From Mobilicoccus massiliensis (lineage in GTDB: Bacteria; Actinomycetota; Actinomycetes; Actinomycetales; Dermatophilaceae): a stretch of DNA of 64,000 nucleotides. The notes under the pieces were generated by a model. It was given only the letters and a program-made list of their open reading frames with translations. It did not search any database and had not been told where the DNA came from. Of this stretch, positions 1 to 10,896 are shown piece after piece. Within the stretch, counting starts at the first letter, position 1. The number at the start of each line of letters is the position of its first letter. The stretch spans positions 18,432-82,431 of the forward strand of contig NZ_LN651328.1 of NCBI RefSeq assembly GCF_000826525.2, read 5' to 3'. The position numbers were made by a program, and so were the translations under genes.

Positions 1-596
1 GACGTGCCGGCCGCGGGGTCGCGGCCGGCGACGACGGTACTCGGGCAGCCGGAGGTGTTCGCGAACGTCGGCATCACCCGCAAGGCCCACGCCGCGATCG
101 CGATGCGGCTGCTCGCCGGTGGTGAGCGGGTCGTCTGGTTCGTGCCGCCGCCGGCCGAGGACGATCCGCCGCTGGGCACACCCGGGTCGGTCGACCCGCC
201 CGCGTGGGCCCTGCCCGTGCTGGTCCTCGTGACGCTCACCCTGCTCGCGCTCGCGCTCTGGCGGGGGCGCCGCCTGGGCCCCCTCGTCACCGAGCCCCTG
301 CCCGTCGCGGTTCCCGCCGATGAGACGACCCGCGCCCGGGCCCGGCTCTATCGGCGGGCCGGCGACCCCGACGCGATCGCTCGCATCCTGCGAGACGCCG
401 CCGCCGACGATCTGCGGCAGGCACTCCGGTTGCGTCCCGACTCCGAGCTCACCGAGATCGCCCGGGCGATCGCCGCAGCACTGCCCGATACGACCGCCGA
501 CGACGTCCATGCTCTGCTCACCCGCCCCGTCCCCGAGCGCGAGCTCCTCGCCCACGCCCGCGAGCTGCGCCGACTCCGCAGGAAGGTCCGCACGTC

Positions 597-600
<4 letters not shown>
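1..600 (+). CDS. DUF4350-like membrane protein, 3' part only
   Basis: The frame is already open at base 1, so the true start lies outside the window and about 199 C-terminal residues are visible. One hydrophobic helix (about residues 68-92) is followed by Arg-rich residues and a soluble helical tail. Position identifies it better than sequence: in Actinobacteria a DUF4350 protein precedes moxR, a DUF58 gene, a SpoIIM-like gene on the other strand and an RDD gene (the Rv3691-Rv3695 order in Mycobacterium tuberculosis), and that order is found here. The stop codon overlaps the next start in ATGA (597-600), so translation is probably coupled. The molecular function of the family is not known to me. 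Confidence 0.75.
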
Positions 601-1637
<1,037 letters not shown>

Positions 1638-1645
1638 GGGCTGCG

Positions 1646-2968
1646 ATGGCGATCACCTGGCGCACGGTCGCGCTGCTCGCGCTCGGTCTCGTGCCGGTGC
1701 TCCTCGTGCCGAGCGTCGTCACGGCATGGGCGTGGGTCGCGCTCGTCGTCACCGCCGTGGTCACCGACGTGCTGCTCGCACCACGCCACGCCCGCATCGC
1801 GACGACCCGCGGGCCGGTCGCTCCGACGCGGCTCGGCGAGGAGACCGCGACGACGCTCACCGTGCGCAACGACGCCCGCCGCCGGGCCCGCGGCCTCCTG
1901 CGGGACGCGTGGCAGCCCTCCGCCGGAGCCACCGGAGAACGCCACCGCCTCGACCTGCCCTCCGAAGCGGCCGCCGAGCTGACGACCATGCTTCGTCCGA
2001 CGAGGCGCGGGGACCTACGGGCCGACCGGGTGACGATCCGCACGCTCGGCCCCCTCGGGCTCGCCGGCCGCCAGGGATCGCTCACCGTCCCCGGCACCGT
2101 GCGGGTGCTGCCCGACTTTCCCTCCCGTCGACACCTGCCCGGTCTGCTCGCCGAGCTGCGACTGCTCGACGGACGCTCGGCGATGCGCACCCGCGGCCAG
2201 GGCACCGAGTTCGACTCGCTGCGCGACTACGTGCCCGGCGACGACGTGCGCAGCATCGACTGGCGCGCGACGGCCCGACGAGGCGACCCCGTCGTACGCA
2301 CGTGGCGCCCCGAGCGCGACCGGCAGATCGTCGTCGTCCTCGACACCTCGCGGACGTCGGCCGGCCGCATCGGCGACGTCCCTCGTCTCGACGCCGCGAT
2401 GGACGCCGCGCTGCTGCTCACCGCCCTCGCCACTCGTGCCGGTGATCGCGTCGACCTCGTCGCCGGCGACCGCGACGTGCGCGTGGTCTCCCCCGGCGGT
2501 CGTGGCGCCGGCCGGGAGGACCGACTGCACCAGGTCGTCGACCTCCTCGCCCCGCTCGACCCCTCGCTGCTCGAGGCCGACTGGCCGCGGCTCGCAGCGA
2601 CCGTCCTCGGCCTGACCCGCGGCCGCGCCCTCGTCGTGCTCCTCACCACCCTCGACCCCGTCGTCGTCGAGGAGACCCTCCTGCCGGCACTGGACGCGCT
2701 CGGAGCCCGGCACCGGGTCGTCGTCGCCTCGGTCCAGGACCCGGGCCTGACGCGCATGGCCGAATTCGACACCGACGTCCCGGCCGGCGACGATTCCGCG
2801 CGGTTCGTCTACGAGGCCGCGGCCGCCGAGCAGACCCTCGCGCGGCGCCGGCGCACCGCCGAGGTACTCGCCGGGCTCGGCGTCACCGTGCTCGACCGGC
2901 CACCGTCGCAACTGCCCCTCGACCTGTGCCGCACCTACCTCGCACTCAAGGGGCGGGGACGTCTGTGA
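1646..2968 (+). CDS. DUF58 domain protein, MoxR partner
   Basis: 440 residues. Start chosen at ATG 1646, 8 bp after the moxR stop, with GAGGG just upstream; the open frame reaches further 5' but only as Arg-rich shadow sequence inside moxR. Residues about 5-45 form two membrane helices. The DUF58 signature GTEFDSLRDY is at 186-195, followed by a vWA-like strand and loop VVVLDTSRTS (229-238) whose D-T-S resembles a degenerate metal-binding site. DUF58 proteins are membrane-anchored partners of MoxR ATPases. Third gene of the operon; its stop is 19 bp from the stop of the convergent SpoIIM-like gene. Confidence 0.9.
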   Translation: MAITWRTVALLALGLVPVLLVPSVVTAWAWVALVVTAVVTDVLLAPRHARIATTRGPVAPTRLGEETATTLTVRNDARRRARGLLRDAWQPSAGATGERHRLDLPSEAAAELTTMLRPTRRGDLRADRVTIRTLGPLGLAGRQGSLTVPGTVRVLPDFPSRRHLPGLLAELRLLDGRSAMRTRGQGTEFDSLRDYVPGDDVRSIDWRATARRGDPVVRTWRPERDRQIVVVLDTSRTSAGRIGDVPRLDAAMDAALLLTALATRAGDRVDLVAGDRDVRVVSPGGRGAGREDRLHQVVDLLAPLDPSLLEADWPRLAATVLGLTRGRALVVLLTTLDPVVVEETLLPALDALGARHRVVVASVQDPGLTRMAEFDTDVPAGDDSARFVYEAAAAEQTLARRRRTAEVLAGLGVTVLDRPPSQLPLDLCRTYLALKGRGRL

Positions 2969-2987
2969 GACGCTCGCCGACCGCGTG

Positions 2988-3989
2988 TCAGGCCCGAGTG
3001 GGCAGTTCGGCCACGACCGCGTCCCCCTCGACGTCGCCGGTCGCCCCGGCTCGCGCGGCCCGGCGTCCGAGCACGAACACGTAGGCGAAGAACAGCGCCT
3101 CGACGACCACACCGATCCCGATGCGTACGCCCGTCGGCCACCCCGACGGCGTGACCCCCGCCTCGATCGACGCCGCGACGAGGAAGAGGGCCACGAGGCC
3201 GAGGGCGACGCCGACCGCGATCCGCCCCTCCTCGGCGAGCGCGGCCATGCGCGTGCGCGGGCCCGGCTCGATCCACGACCAGAACAGCCGCAACCCCACG
3301 CCGGCGGCGACGAACACGCCCGTGAGCTCGAGCAGCCCGTGCGGGGTGATGTAGGCGAAGAACTGGTCGACCCGCCCGTAGACCGCATGCAGCGCGCCCG
3401 CCGCCGCGAGCCCGGCGAGGTTGACGTGGAGCAGCACGAACACCGGCAACCCGAGGACGCCGAGGACGATGAGCCGCGCGCTGATCCACGCGTTGTTGGT
3501 GAACACCTGGAGAAAGAAACTCACCGGGTGGTAGTGGCTGTAGTAGTCGACGAAGTCGTGGTCGACGTAGCGCCGGGCCGCCTCGGAGTCGCCCGCCGCG
3601 AACAGGGCCTCGGGGTGCGCCGAGAACCACCACCACGCGCCGGCGGTGTAGAGCACAGAGACCACGAGGACCGAGAGCCACCACCACCGCATCCGGTACA
3701 GCGCGGCGGGAAACCCGGCCAGGAGGAAGTCGACGACCGCCATGGGTACGGGCCTTCGGTGGCCGCGCGTGTGAGCTCGGCCGCGAGCCCGCGCGACGAG
3801 CCACGACAGGTAGGGCACGAGGTAGGGGTCGGGAATCGACGAGCGCACCAGCGACAGGTGCGTCGTCGTGCGCTGGTAGAGGTCGAGGAACTCGTCGGTC
3901 TCGGCCGGCGACAGGCGCTGACGTGCGCAGAGCTCCTCCAGTCGCGCCCACGTGTCGCGATGGGCGGCGGTGAAGGCGTCGACGTCCAT
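2988..3989 (-). CDS. SpoIIM-like (stage II sporulation protein M family) membrane protein
   Basis: 333 residues. N-terminal about 110 residues are soluble and helical, starting MDVDAFTAAHRDTW as is usual in actinobacterial members; the rest holds about five hydrophobic helices. I chose ATG 3989 over GTG 3998 because of that conserved start and because a TACAGT hexamer lies 7 nt upstream, as expected for a leaderless message. The name comes from Bacillus SpoIIM; nothing here implies sporulation. It sits on the strand opposite the MoxR operon and diverges from the RDD gene, the same arrangement as Rv3694c/Rv3695. Confidence 0.88.
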   Translation of the reverse strand: MDVDAFTAAHRDTWARLEELCARQRLSPAETDEFLDLYQRTTTHLSLVRSSIPDPYLVPYLSWLVARARGRAHTRGHRRPVPMAVVDFLLAGFPAALYRMRWWWLSVLVVSVLYTAGAWWWFSAHPEALFAAGDSEAARRYVDHDFVDYYSHYHPVSFFLQVFTNNAWISARLIVLGVLGLPVFVLLHVNLAGLAAAGALHAVYGRVDQFFAYITPHGLLELTGVFVAAGVGLRLFWSWIEPGPRTRMAALAEEGRIAVGVALGLVALFLVAASIEAGVTPSGWPTGVRIGIGVVVEALFFAYVFVLGRRAARAGATGDVEGDAVVAELPTRA

Positions 3990-3996
3990 GCCGACC

Positions 3997-4033
3997 ACTG
4001 TAGGGCGGAGGGGAGTGCGCCTCCCCCTACGCT
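3997..4033. promoter_or_regulatory. Divergent leaderless promoter pair
   Basis: The 50-bp gap between the SpoIIM-like and RDD starts holds two TANNNT hexamers facing outwards: TACAGT (complement of 3997-4002) ends 7 nt before ATG 3989, and TACGCT (4028-4033) ends 6 nt before ATG 4040. Neither start has a Shine-Dalgarno. This fits an actinobacterial -10 element placing the transcript start at or next to the first codon. Inferred from spacing only. Confidence 0.55.
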
Positions 4034-4039
4034 GAGGCC

Positions 4040-4885
4040 ATGCGAACAGCTCAGCGCAGCGACGACGTCACCGGCGAGGCGGTCGTCGTCGCGTTGCCGG
4101 TCGCGGGGCCACCGATCCGCATGCTGTCGGGTCTCATCGACGTCGTCGTCATCGTGCTCGTCTCGATCGTGCTGCAGTTCGCGGTCTTTCGGCTGCTGGG
4201 GATGTTGGGGAAAACGGGCGCCGGGGCGGACGAGGCGGTCATCGCCGCGATCATCATCGTGTTGCAGGTCGCGGTGTTCGTCGGGCTGCCCGTCGCGTGC
4301 GAGCGCCGCTGGGGACGCACCGTCGGCAAGGTCGTGACCGGGCTGCGCACCGTTCGCGACGACGGCGCCCCGGCCGACCTGCGGCGCCTCGTCACCCGCC
4401 ATCTGGTGGGGGTCGTCGAGGTGTGGGGGTCGATGGGCTCGATCGCCCTCATCGCCCTGCTCGCGAGCTCCCCCACCCGGCGCCTCGGCGACATGGCCGC
4501 CGGGACCTACGTCGCTCGGGACCGGTTGCGCCTCGAGTTGCCGCCCGCGCCGCCGATGCCTCCGCCGCTCGAGCCCTGGGCCCGCAGTGCCGACCTCGGC
4601 CGGTTGCCCGACGACCTCGCGGCGCTCGTGCGCTCCTCCCTCGCCCAGCGCGCCCAGTTCACCGACGAGGCGAGCCGGCGCCTCGACGCCTCGCTCGCCG
4701 ACCGGGTGCTCGCGCACGTCTCCCCGCCCCCGCCGGCGGGCACACCACCGCACGAGATCCTCCAGGCCGTGCTCGCCGAACGCCGCCGCCGCGAGGGCGT
4801 GCGACTCACCCGGCAGCGGCGACGGCGTGAGCGGCTGTTTCCGGCGCCCGGGGCTGCCGCGAGTGCGTCAGCGCGCCACGGATGA
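4040..4885 (+). CDS. RDD family membrane protein
   Basis: 281 residues. The RDD domain covers about residues 20-165: the Arg of GPPIRMLSGLID at 26, helices at about 30-52 and 66-88, and the closing motif RRLGDMAAGT at 147-156 with the conserved Asp at 151. The remaining 115 residues are soluble, Pro-rich then strongly basic. RDD proteins are thought to be membrane transport or accessory proteins; here it is the last member of the MoxR neighbourhood. The start follows a TACGCT hexamer with no Shine-Dalgarno. The 3' end overlaps the convergent amidohydrolase gene by 18 bp. Confidence 0.9.
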   Translation: MRTAQRSDDVTGEAVVVALPVAGPPIRMLSGLIDVVVIVLVSIVLQFAVFRLLGMLGKTGAGADEAVIAAIIIVLQVAVFVGLPVACERRWGRTVGKVVTGLRTVRDDGAPADLRRLVTRHLVGVVEVWGSMGSIALIALLASSPTRRLGDMAAGTYVARDRLRLELPPAPPMPPPLEPWARSADLGRLPDDLAALVRSSLAQRAQFTDEASRRLDASLADRVLAHVSPPPPAGTPPHEILQAVLAERRRREGVRLTRQRRRRERLFPAPGAAASASARHG

Positions 4886-6079
4886 CCGGGCGGCGGCGGC
4901 CGTGAACGGCATCGCCGCGTACATGCGAGCCCCGATGCCCACCGCGCGCTCGTCGATGACGAGATCGCCGCGGTGCAGGTCGTAGGTCGGGCCACCCGGC
5001 GTGCGGGTGCCCAGACGGCCGAGCGCCCCCTCCCGGTTCATGAGCAGCCAGGCGAAGTCCTCCCCACCGAGAGACTGCTCGGTGGGCCGGGCCGCCTGCG
5101 CCCCGAGCAGATGCACCGCCGCCGACTCGAGCGCCTCGATGCCCCACCCCGTGTTGACGACCGGCGGGACTCCGGGCACGTGCCGCAACTCGGCCTGCAC
5201 GCCGTAGGGGGCGACGACCGCCTCGACGAGCTCGGTGAGCAGCGGCCCGATGCCGTGCCACGCGCTCGCGTCGAGCATGCGCAGCGTGCCGGTGACCTCC
5301 CCGGACTCCGGGATGACGTTGGGCACCCCACCCGCGTGCACTCCGCCCCAGACGAGCAGGGCGCCCGCGCGCGGATCCATGCGGCGGGAGAGGGCACCGG
5401 GCAGATCGGTGACGACCTTGCCCAGGGCGAAGATGAGGTCCTCGGTGAGGAACGGTCGCGACGTGTGACCTCCGTGGCCCGTGAGGCGCACGGTCACCTG
5501 ATCCCCCGCCGCCGTGATGGGGCCGGTGCGCAGACCGATCTCACCGACGTCACGACGCGGGTCGCAGTGCAGGGCGAAGATGACGTCGAGGTCGTCGACG
5601 AGACCGTGGTCGAGGACGACCCGCGCACCGCCGGGCATCGACTCCTCGGCCGGCTGGAAGACGAGCCGTACCGCGATGCCCTGCCGCCGCAGTTCGTCCT
5701 CGTGCTCGGCGAGCGCGAGTGCGGCGCCGACGAGCGCGGTGGTGTGCACGTCGTGGCCGCACGCGTGCGCGACGCCGCGACGGCGGGAGGCGAACTCCAG
5801 GCCCGTGCGTTCGGTGAGAGGCAGCGCGTCGAGGTCGGCCCGCAGACCGACGCGCAACTCGGGATCGCCGGCGCCGAGATCGACGACCGCCCCCGTCTGG
5901 TCGAGCCGCTCGGCGGAGATGCCGGCCGCGGCGAGGCGGTCGAGCACGACCCGGGTGGTGCGCACCTCCTGCCACGAGGGCTCGGGATTGCGATGCAGAT
6001 CCCGGCGGAAGTCGAGAAGCTCCTCGTCGAGGCCGCCGAGCATCCGACTCATTGAGGAGATCACGCGTTCCAGGTCCAC
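4868..6079 (-). CDS. M20D-family amidohydrolase / metallopeptidase
   Basis: 403 residues from GTG 6079. Metal-binding and catalytic motifs of M20 hydrolases are present: RADLDALP at 80-87, HACGHD at 105-110, QPAEE at 142-146 and ALH at 169-171. This subfamily hydrolyses N-acyl amino acids, indole-3-acetyl conjugates or N-acetyl-diaminopimelate, and the substrate cannot be told from sequence. GTG 6079 was preferred to the more upstream start because the first conserved residues follow it and a TACACT hexamer lies 9 nt upstream. It stands alone on its strand. Confidence 0.9.
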   Translation of the reverse strand: MDLERVISSMSRMLGGLDEELLDFRRDLHRNPEPSWQEVRTTRVVLDRLAAAGISAERLDQTGAVVDLGAGDPELRVGLRADLDALPLTERTGLEFASRRRGVAHACGHDVHTTALVGAALALAEHEDELRRQGIAVRLVFQPAEESMPGGARVVLDHGLVDDLDVIFALHCDPRRDVGEIGLRTGPITAAGDQVTVRLTGHGGHTSRPFLTEDLIFALGKVVTDLPGALSRRMDPRAGALLVWGGVHAGGVPNVIPESGEVTGTLRMLDASAWHGIGPLLTELVEAVVAPYGVQAELRHVPGVPPVVNTGWGIEALESAAVHLLGAQAARPTEQSLGGEDFAWLLMNREGALGRLGTRTPGGPTYDLHRGDLVIDERAVGIGARMYAAMPFTAAAARSSVAR

Positions 6080-6088
6080 AACTACGCG

Positions 6089-6094
6089 AGTGTA
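6089..6094 (-). promoter_or_regulatory. Putative -10 box of the M20 amidohydrolase
   Basis: TACACT on the minus strand, 9 nt before GTG 6079, with no Shine-Dalgarno between. It supports the shorter start for this gene. Confidence 0.4.
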
Positions 6095-6172
6095 CGGCCA
6101 CGGCGGTGACACCCGGTATCGAGTGTCACCGCCGTGATGGGTGGTGCAGGTCGTGCCGTGCGCGGCGCGGGA

Positions 6173-7762
<1,590 letters not shown>

Positions 7763-7769
7763 GACGTTC

Positions 7770-7775
7770 AGGGTA
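7770..7775 (-). promoter_or_regulatory. Putative leaderless -10 box of the mutase large subunit
   Basis: TACCCT on the minus strand ends 7 nt before ATG 7762 and no Shine-Dalgarno is seen. The small-subunit gene (start 38353) has the same hexamer 6 nt from its ATG, so the two halves may share a promoter type. Confidence 0.5.
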
Positions 7776-7834
7776 GAGGCGCGGGGGCGTTCGCGGGGAG
7801 GTGCGAGGCACGCGAGGACCTAGGTCCCCGGGGG

Positions 7835-8944
7835 TCACGTGAGGTCGGTACGGCCCTCGGCCTTGAGGTGGTCGACGATCTGTTTGACGTGCTGCGCACG
7901 CCCTCGTGTGGTGACCAGCAGGGCGTCGGGAGTGTCGACGACGACGACGTCGTCCATGCCGATCACCGAGATGACGCGCTCGCTGCGCGAGGCGACGACC
8001 CCGCTGGAATCGACGGTGACGACGTCGGCGGGCCCGACGGTGTGGAGCGCGTCGTCCTTGACCTCCCCGCCCGCGGCGGCCGCGGTCGCGAGCAGGCCCG
8101 CGAGGGAGTGGAAGTCGCCGATGTCGTCCCACGGCACGTCGCACCGCACGACCGCGACGCGCCCGGCGGCGGCGGCCGGCTCGGCCACCGCGTGGTCGAT
8201 CGCGATGCGCTCGAGGGCGTCCCACTCGGTCTCGAGCAGCGCGGGGTCGGCCGCGATGCGGCGCAACGCGGCGGCGAGCTCGGGGTGCCACGTGGCGAGC
8301 AGGTCGAGCAGAACTCCGGCCTTGACGACGAACATGCCGGCGTTCCACCGGAACTCGCCGGTGTCGAGGTAACGCTGAGCGGTGGCCGCGTCGGGCTTCT
8401 CCACGAACTCGACGACGGCGCGAGCGTGCGGGGCGCCCTCGACCGCGAGCGCGTCACCCTCCCGGATGTAGCCGAATCCCGTTGCCGCATAGGTGGGCTC
8501 GATGCCCAACGTGACGAGGTAGTCGTGCCGGGCCACGGCGACGGCCTCGGTGACGAGGGCCCGGAAGCGCTCCTCGTCGCCGATGACGTGGTCGGCGGCG
8601 AACGAGCCGATCACGGCCTGCGGGTCCAGGCGCTCGACGACCGCCGCCGCCCAGCCGATCGCCGCCATCGAGTCACGGGGCGACGGTTCGGTGAGCAGCC
8701 GGTCCGCGGACACCTGGGGCACCTGCTCGGAGACGGCCTCGGCGTGGCGGCGGCCGGTGACGACGATGAGTCGATCCTCGACGAGCGGCTCGAGCCGGTC
8801 CACGGTCGACTGGATGAGGGTGCGGCCCGATCCGAGCAGGTCGTGCAGGAACTTGGGCGAGCCCGCCCGCGAGAGCGGCCACAGGCGCGTCCCGGCTCCC
8901 CCCGCCGGGATGACGCACCAGAAGTCCTCCGGAGTGTTCGTCAT
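7835..8944 (-). CDS. manC: Mannose-1-phosphate guanylyltransferase
   Basis: 369 residues. Makes GDP-mannose from mannose-1-phosphate and GTP. The nucleotidyltransferase signature GGAGTRLWPLSR is at 15-26, TEPSPRDSMAAI at 85-96, GIEPTYAATGFGYI at 147-160 and the VEKP motif at 181-184. It is the single-domain form, with no C-terminal isomerase. ATG 8944 begins directly before the conserved domain and follows a TACCGT hexamer by 6 nt; the open frame upstream is non-coding. The divergent neighbour is a GT4 glycosyltransferase that plausibly uses the product. Confidence 0.93.
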   Translation of the reverse strand: MTNTPEDFWCVIPAGGAGTRLWPLSRAGSPKFLHDLLGSGRTLIQSTVDRLEPLVEDRLIVVTGRRHAEAVSEQVPQVSADRLLTEPSPRDSMAAIGWAAAVVERLDPQAVIGSFAADHVIGDEERFRALVTEAVAVARHDYLVTLGIEPTYAATGFGYIREGDALAVEGAPHARAVVEFVEKPDAATAQRYLDTGEFRWNAGMFVVKAGVLLDLLATWHPELAAALRRIAADPALLETEWDALERIAIDHAVAEPAAAAGRVAVVRCDVPWDDIGDFHSLAGLLATAAAAGGEVKDDALHTVGPADVVTVDSSGVVASRSERVISVIGMDDVVVVDTPDALLVTTRGRAQHVKQIVDHLKAEGRTDLT

Positions 8945-9285
8945 GTGGTCACGGTAATCGACCGAACGAGACGCCACGCCCCCCCGATGTGGACGACCGC
9001 CCCGGACACTCGCCCTGGAGCCCGTCCTCGCACCGACATGTCGGCGACCTTCACCTCGAGACCGGCGATGTCGCGTATCGTCTCCTGAATCGCGGTTCTG
9101 AATCGCGGCTCCACCGTCGCCGTGCGTGACGGCCCCCGCAGGAGAACGGGATCCGACGGGAGTGAACATCAGGCGGACGGCATCGGAGCACCCGGTGGCG
9201 CGATCCACGTACCGGTCGCCTCGCGGTCACCCGCCACACCCGCTCGCGTCGTCGCCCGGTCACCGCTTGTCGAGACGCTGACCTG
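8945..9285. other. Divergent intergenic region manC / GT4
   Basis: 341 bp with no convincing gene. It holds the manC -10 box next to the manC start and a short direct repeat (CTGAATCGCGG twice, about 9086-9111). Open frames crossing it are Arg-rich shadows. No clear promoter for the glycosyltransferase was found. Confidence 0.5.
8951..8956 (-). promoter_or_regulatory. Putative leaderless -10 box of manC
   Basis: TACCGT on the minus strand, 6 nt before ATG 8944. The hexamer plus the first five of the six bases to the start (TACCGTgacc-c) recurs before the MFS gene at 39546. Confidence 0.5.
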
Positions 9286-10416
9286 GTGCGTATCGCGATC
9301 GTCACGGAGTCGTTCCTGCCCTCCCTCAACGGCGTGACCACGAGCGTGTGCCGGGTGTTGGACTGCCTGCGCGTCCGCGGTCACGAGGCCGTCGTCATCG
9401 CTCCCTCCCCCGCGCCGCGCGAGTACCACGGGTTTCCGGTACGCGGCGTGACGAGCGTGCCGGTGCGCCAGTTCCAGGTGGGGTTGCCGGCTCCGGCGAT
9501 CGAGGCGATCCTCGCCGACTTCGCACCCGATGTCGCCCACGTCGCCTCGCCGTTCTTCCTCGGCGCCCGTGGCCTCGTCGCGGCCCGCAACCTCGGCATC
9601 CCCTCGGTCGCCCTTTACCAGACCGACATGGCGGCCTACGTCTCGCAGCTCGGCGGCGCCGCCGGCAAGGCCGCGGCCCGCGCGACATGGCGGTACCTGC
9701 GCTGGGTGCACTCGCTCGCCGACCTCAACCTCGCCCCGTCCTCCGCCGCCCTCACCGACCTGCGCCGCAACGGCGTCACGCGCACCGGGCTCTGGGGCCG
9801 CGGGGTCGACACGGCGCTGTTCCACCCGGGCTGGCGCGACGACGCCGGCTGCCGGGCACTGCGACGCACGCTGGCGCCCAAGGGCGAGACGATCGTCGGC
9901 TACGTCGGCCGCCTCGCTCCCGAGAAGGAGGTCGAGCGCCTGCAGCCCCTGCTCGGCCTGCCGGGCGTCAAGGTCGCCGTCACCGGAGACGGACCGTCTC
10001 GCGCCGCGCTGCAGGCCCTCATGCCGGAGGCGACGTTCCTCGGCCGTCGGGAGGGCGACGACCTTGCTCGCGCCTACGCGGCCTGCGACGTGTTCGTCCA
10101 CACCGGCACCCATGAGACCTTCGGTCAGACCCTCCAGGAGGGCGCGGCCACCGGCCTGCCGGTCGTCGCCCCGCGGCGCGGCGGCCCGATCGACCTCGTC
10201 GACCACGGCCGGACCGGCCTGCTCTTCGACCCGGACGACCCCGAGGACCTCGTGCGGTGCGTGCGGCGACTCGCGGTCGACGACGACGCGTGGGAGCGTC
10301 GCGCGCTCATGGGCGAGGCGGCGTTCACTCGCGTGCAGGGCCGCTCGTGGCAGCGCCTCGTCGACGACCTCATCGGGCACTACTCCGCCCTCTCGAGCCT
10401 CGGCGCCGCGGCCTGA
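9286..10416 (+). CDS. GT4-family glycosyltransferase, probably mannosyltransferase
   Basis: 376 residues, GTG start. A GT-B fold retaining glycosyltransferase: N-terminal MRIAIVTESFLPSLNGV with the glycine loop, GRGVDTALFHP at 171-181, the donor-site Arg/Lys segment GRLAPEKEV at 208-216, and the E-x7-E motif HETFGQTLQEG at 276-286. It resembles the MgtA/PimB-type GDP-mannose-dependent enzymes of Actinobacteria that build phosphatidylinositol mannosides or glycolipids; the adjacent divergent manC supports GDP-mannose as donor. The acceptor cannot be determined. It is followed by a long repeat array ending in a strong hairpin. Confidence 0.85.
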   Translation: MRIAIVTESFLPSLNGVTTSVCRVLDCLRVRGHEAVVIAPSPAPREYHGFPVRGVTSVPVRQFQVGLPAPAIEAILADFAPDVAHVASPFFLGARGLVAARNLGIPSVALYQTDMAAYVSQLGGAAGKAAARATWRYLRWVHSLADLNLAPSSAALTDLRRNGVTRTGLWGRGVDTALFHPGWRDDAGCRALRRTLAPKGETIVGYVGRLAPEKEVERLQPLLGLPGVKVAVTGDGPSRAALQALMPEATFLGRREGDDLARAYAACDVFVHTGTHETFGQTLQEGAATGLPVVAPRRGGPIDLVDHGRTGLLFDPDDPEDLVRCVRRLAVDDDAWERRALMGEAAFTRVQGRSWQRLVDDLIGHYSALSSLGAAA

Positions 10417-10495
10417 CGAGCCGGACGGGAAACCGGCCACCGGCGTCGGTGTCCCGGGCGGTCTCCGGCTGCCCGCCACACCATCGCCGACACCC

Positions 10496-10743
10496 GCTCG
10501 AACAGGCCCTTTCACCTGAAGAGAACGCTCGAACAGGCCCTTCCACCCGAAGGGATCGCTCGGACAGGTGCTTTCACCCAATGGATTCGCTCGGACAGGC
10601 CCTTCCACCCGAAGGGATCGCTCGGACAGGCCCTTTCACCCGCAGGGACCGCTCGAACAGGCGCTTTCACCCACAGGATTCGCTCGGACAGGCCCTTCCA
10701 CCCGAAGGGATCGCTCGGACAGGCGCTTTCACCCCGCGAAGCC
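10496..10743 (+). repeat. 31-bp tandem repeat array, 8 copies
   Basis: Eight head-to-tail units of exactly 31 bp start at 10496, 10527, 10558, 10589, 10620, 10651, 10682 and 10713. Each begins GCTCGRACAGGYSCTTYCAC and continues with a variable 11-nt end. Units 4 and 7 are identical; the others differ by 1-9 bases. The array lies in the 480-bp gap (10417-10896) between the glycosyltransferase and the D,D-carboxypeptidase. 31 is not a multiple of 3 and there is no start signal, so it is not coding. The same core recurs near 26486, 26525, 27954 and 61239. Confidence 0.9.
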
Positions 10744-10765
10744 GGGTGAAAGGGCCTGTCCGAGC
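10713..10765 (+). terminator. Hairpin closing the 31-bp array; possible terminator
   Basis: The last array unit (10713-10734) pairs with an inverted copy at 10744-10765: a 22-bp stem with one mismatch and a 9-nt loop, followed by ATTTTCGG. It could end transcription of the glycosyltransferase. It also belongs to the dispersed GCTCGRACAGG family, so termination may be a secondary role. Confidence 0.6.
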
Positions 10766-10896
10766 GATTTTCGGGGGCCGACCTGGGCGCACGTCCCGAT
10801 GAACCGACGCCCCGAATCTCGTTGACACCACTGCTGACCAGCGGAGATCCGGTACTCTCGATCGAGGGGGCATCACGATCGACCGGGGAGGAACCT

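Noticed and set aside
2985..4337. Large plus-strand open frame opposite the SpoIIM-like gene
   Set aside because: Composition is Arg/Glu/Pro-rich antisense shadow; the minus-strand frame has family motifs and membrane helices.
9051..9341. Small minus-strand ORF between manC and the glycosyltransferase
   Set aside because: Arg-rich, no ribosome-binding site, overlaps the glycosyltransferase start.
10496..10765. CRISPR-like array
   Set aside because: The 31-bp units are contiguous variants of one sequence with no unrelated spacers, and no cas gene is present.
10822..10858. TTGACA at 10822-10827 as -35 of the TACTCT box
   Set aside because: The spacer would be 25 bp, too long for a normal promoter.
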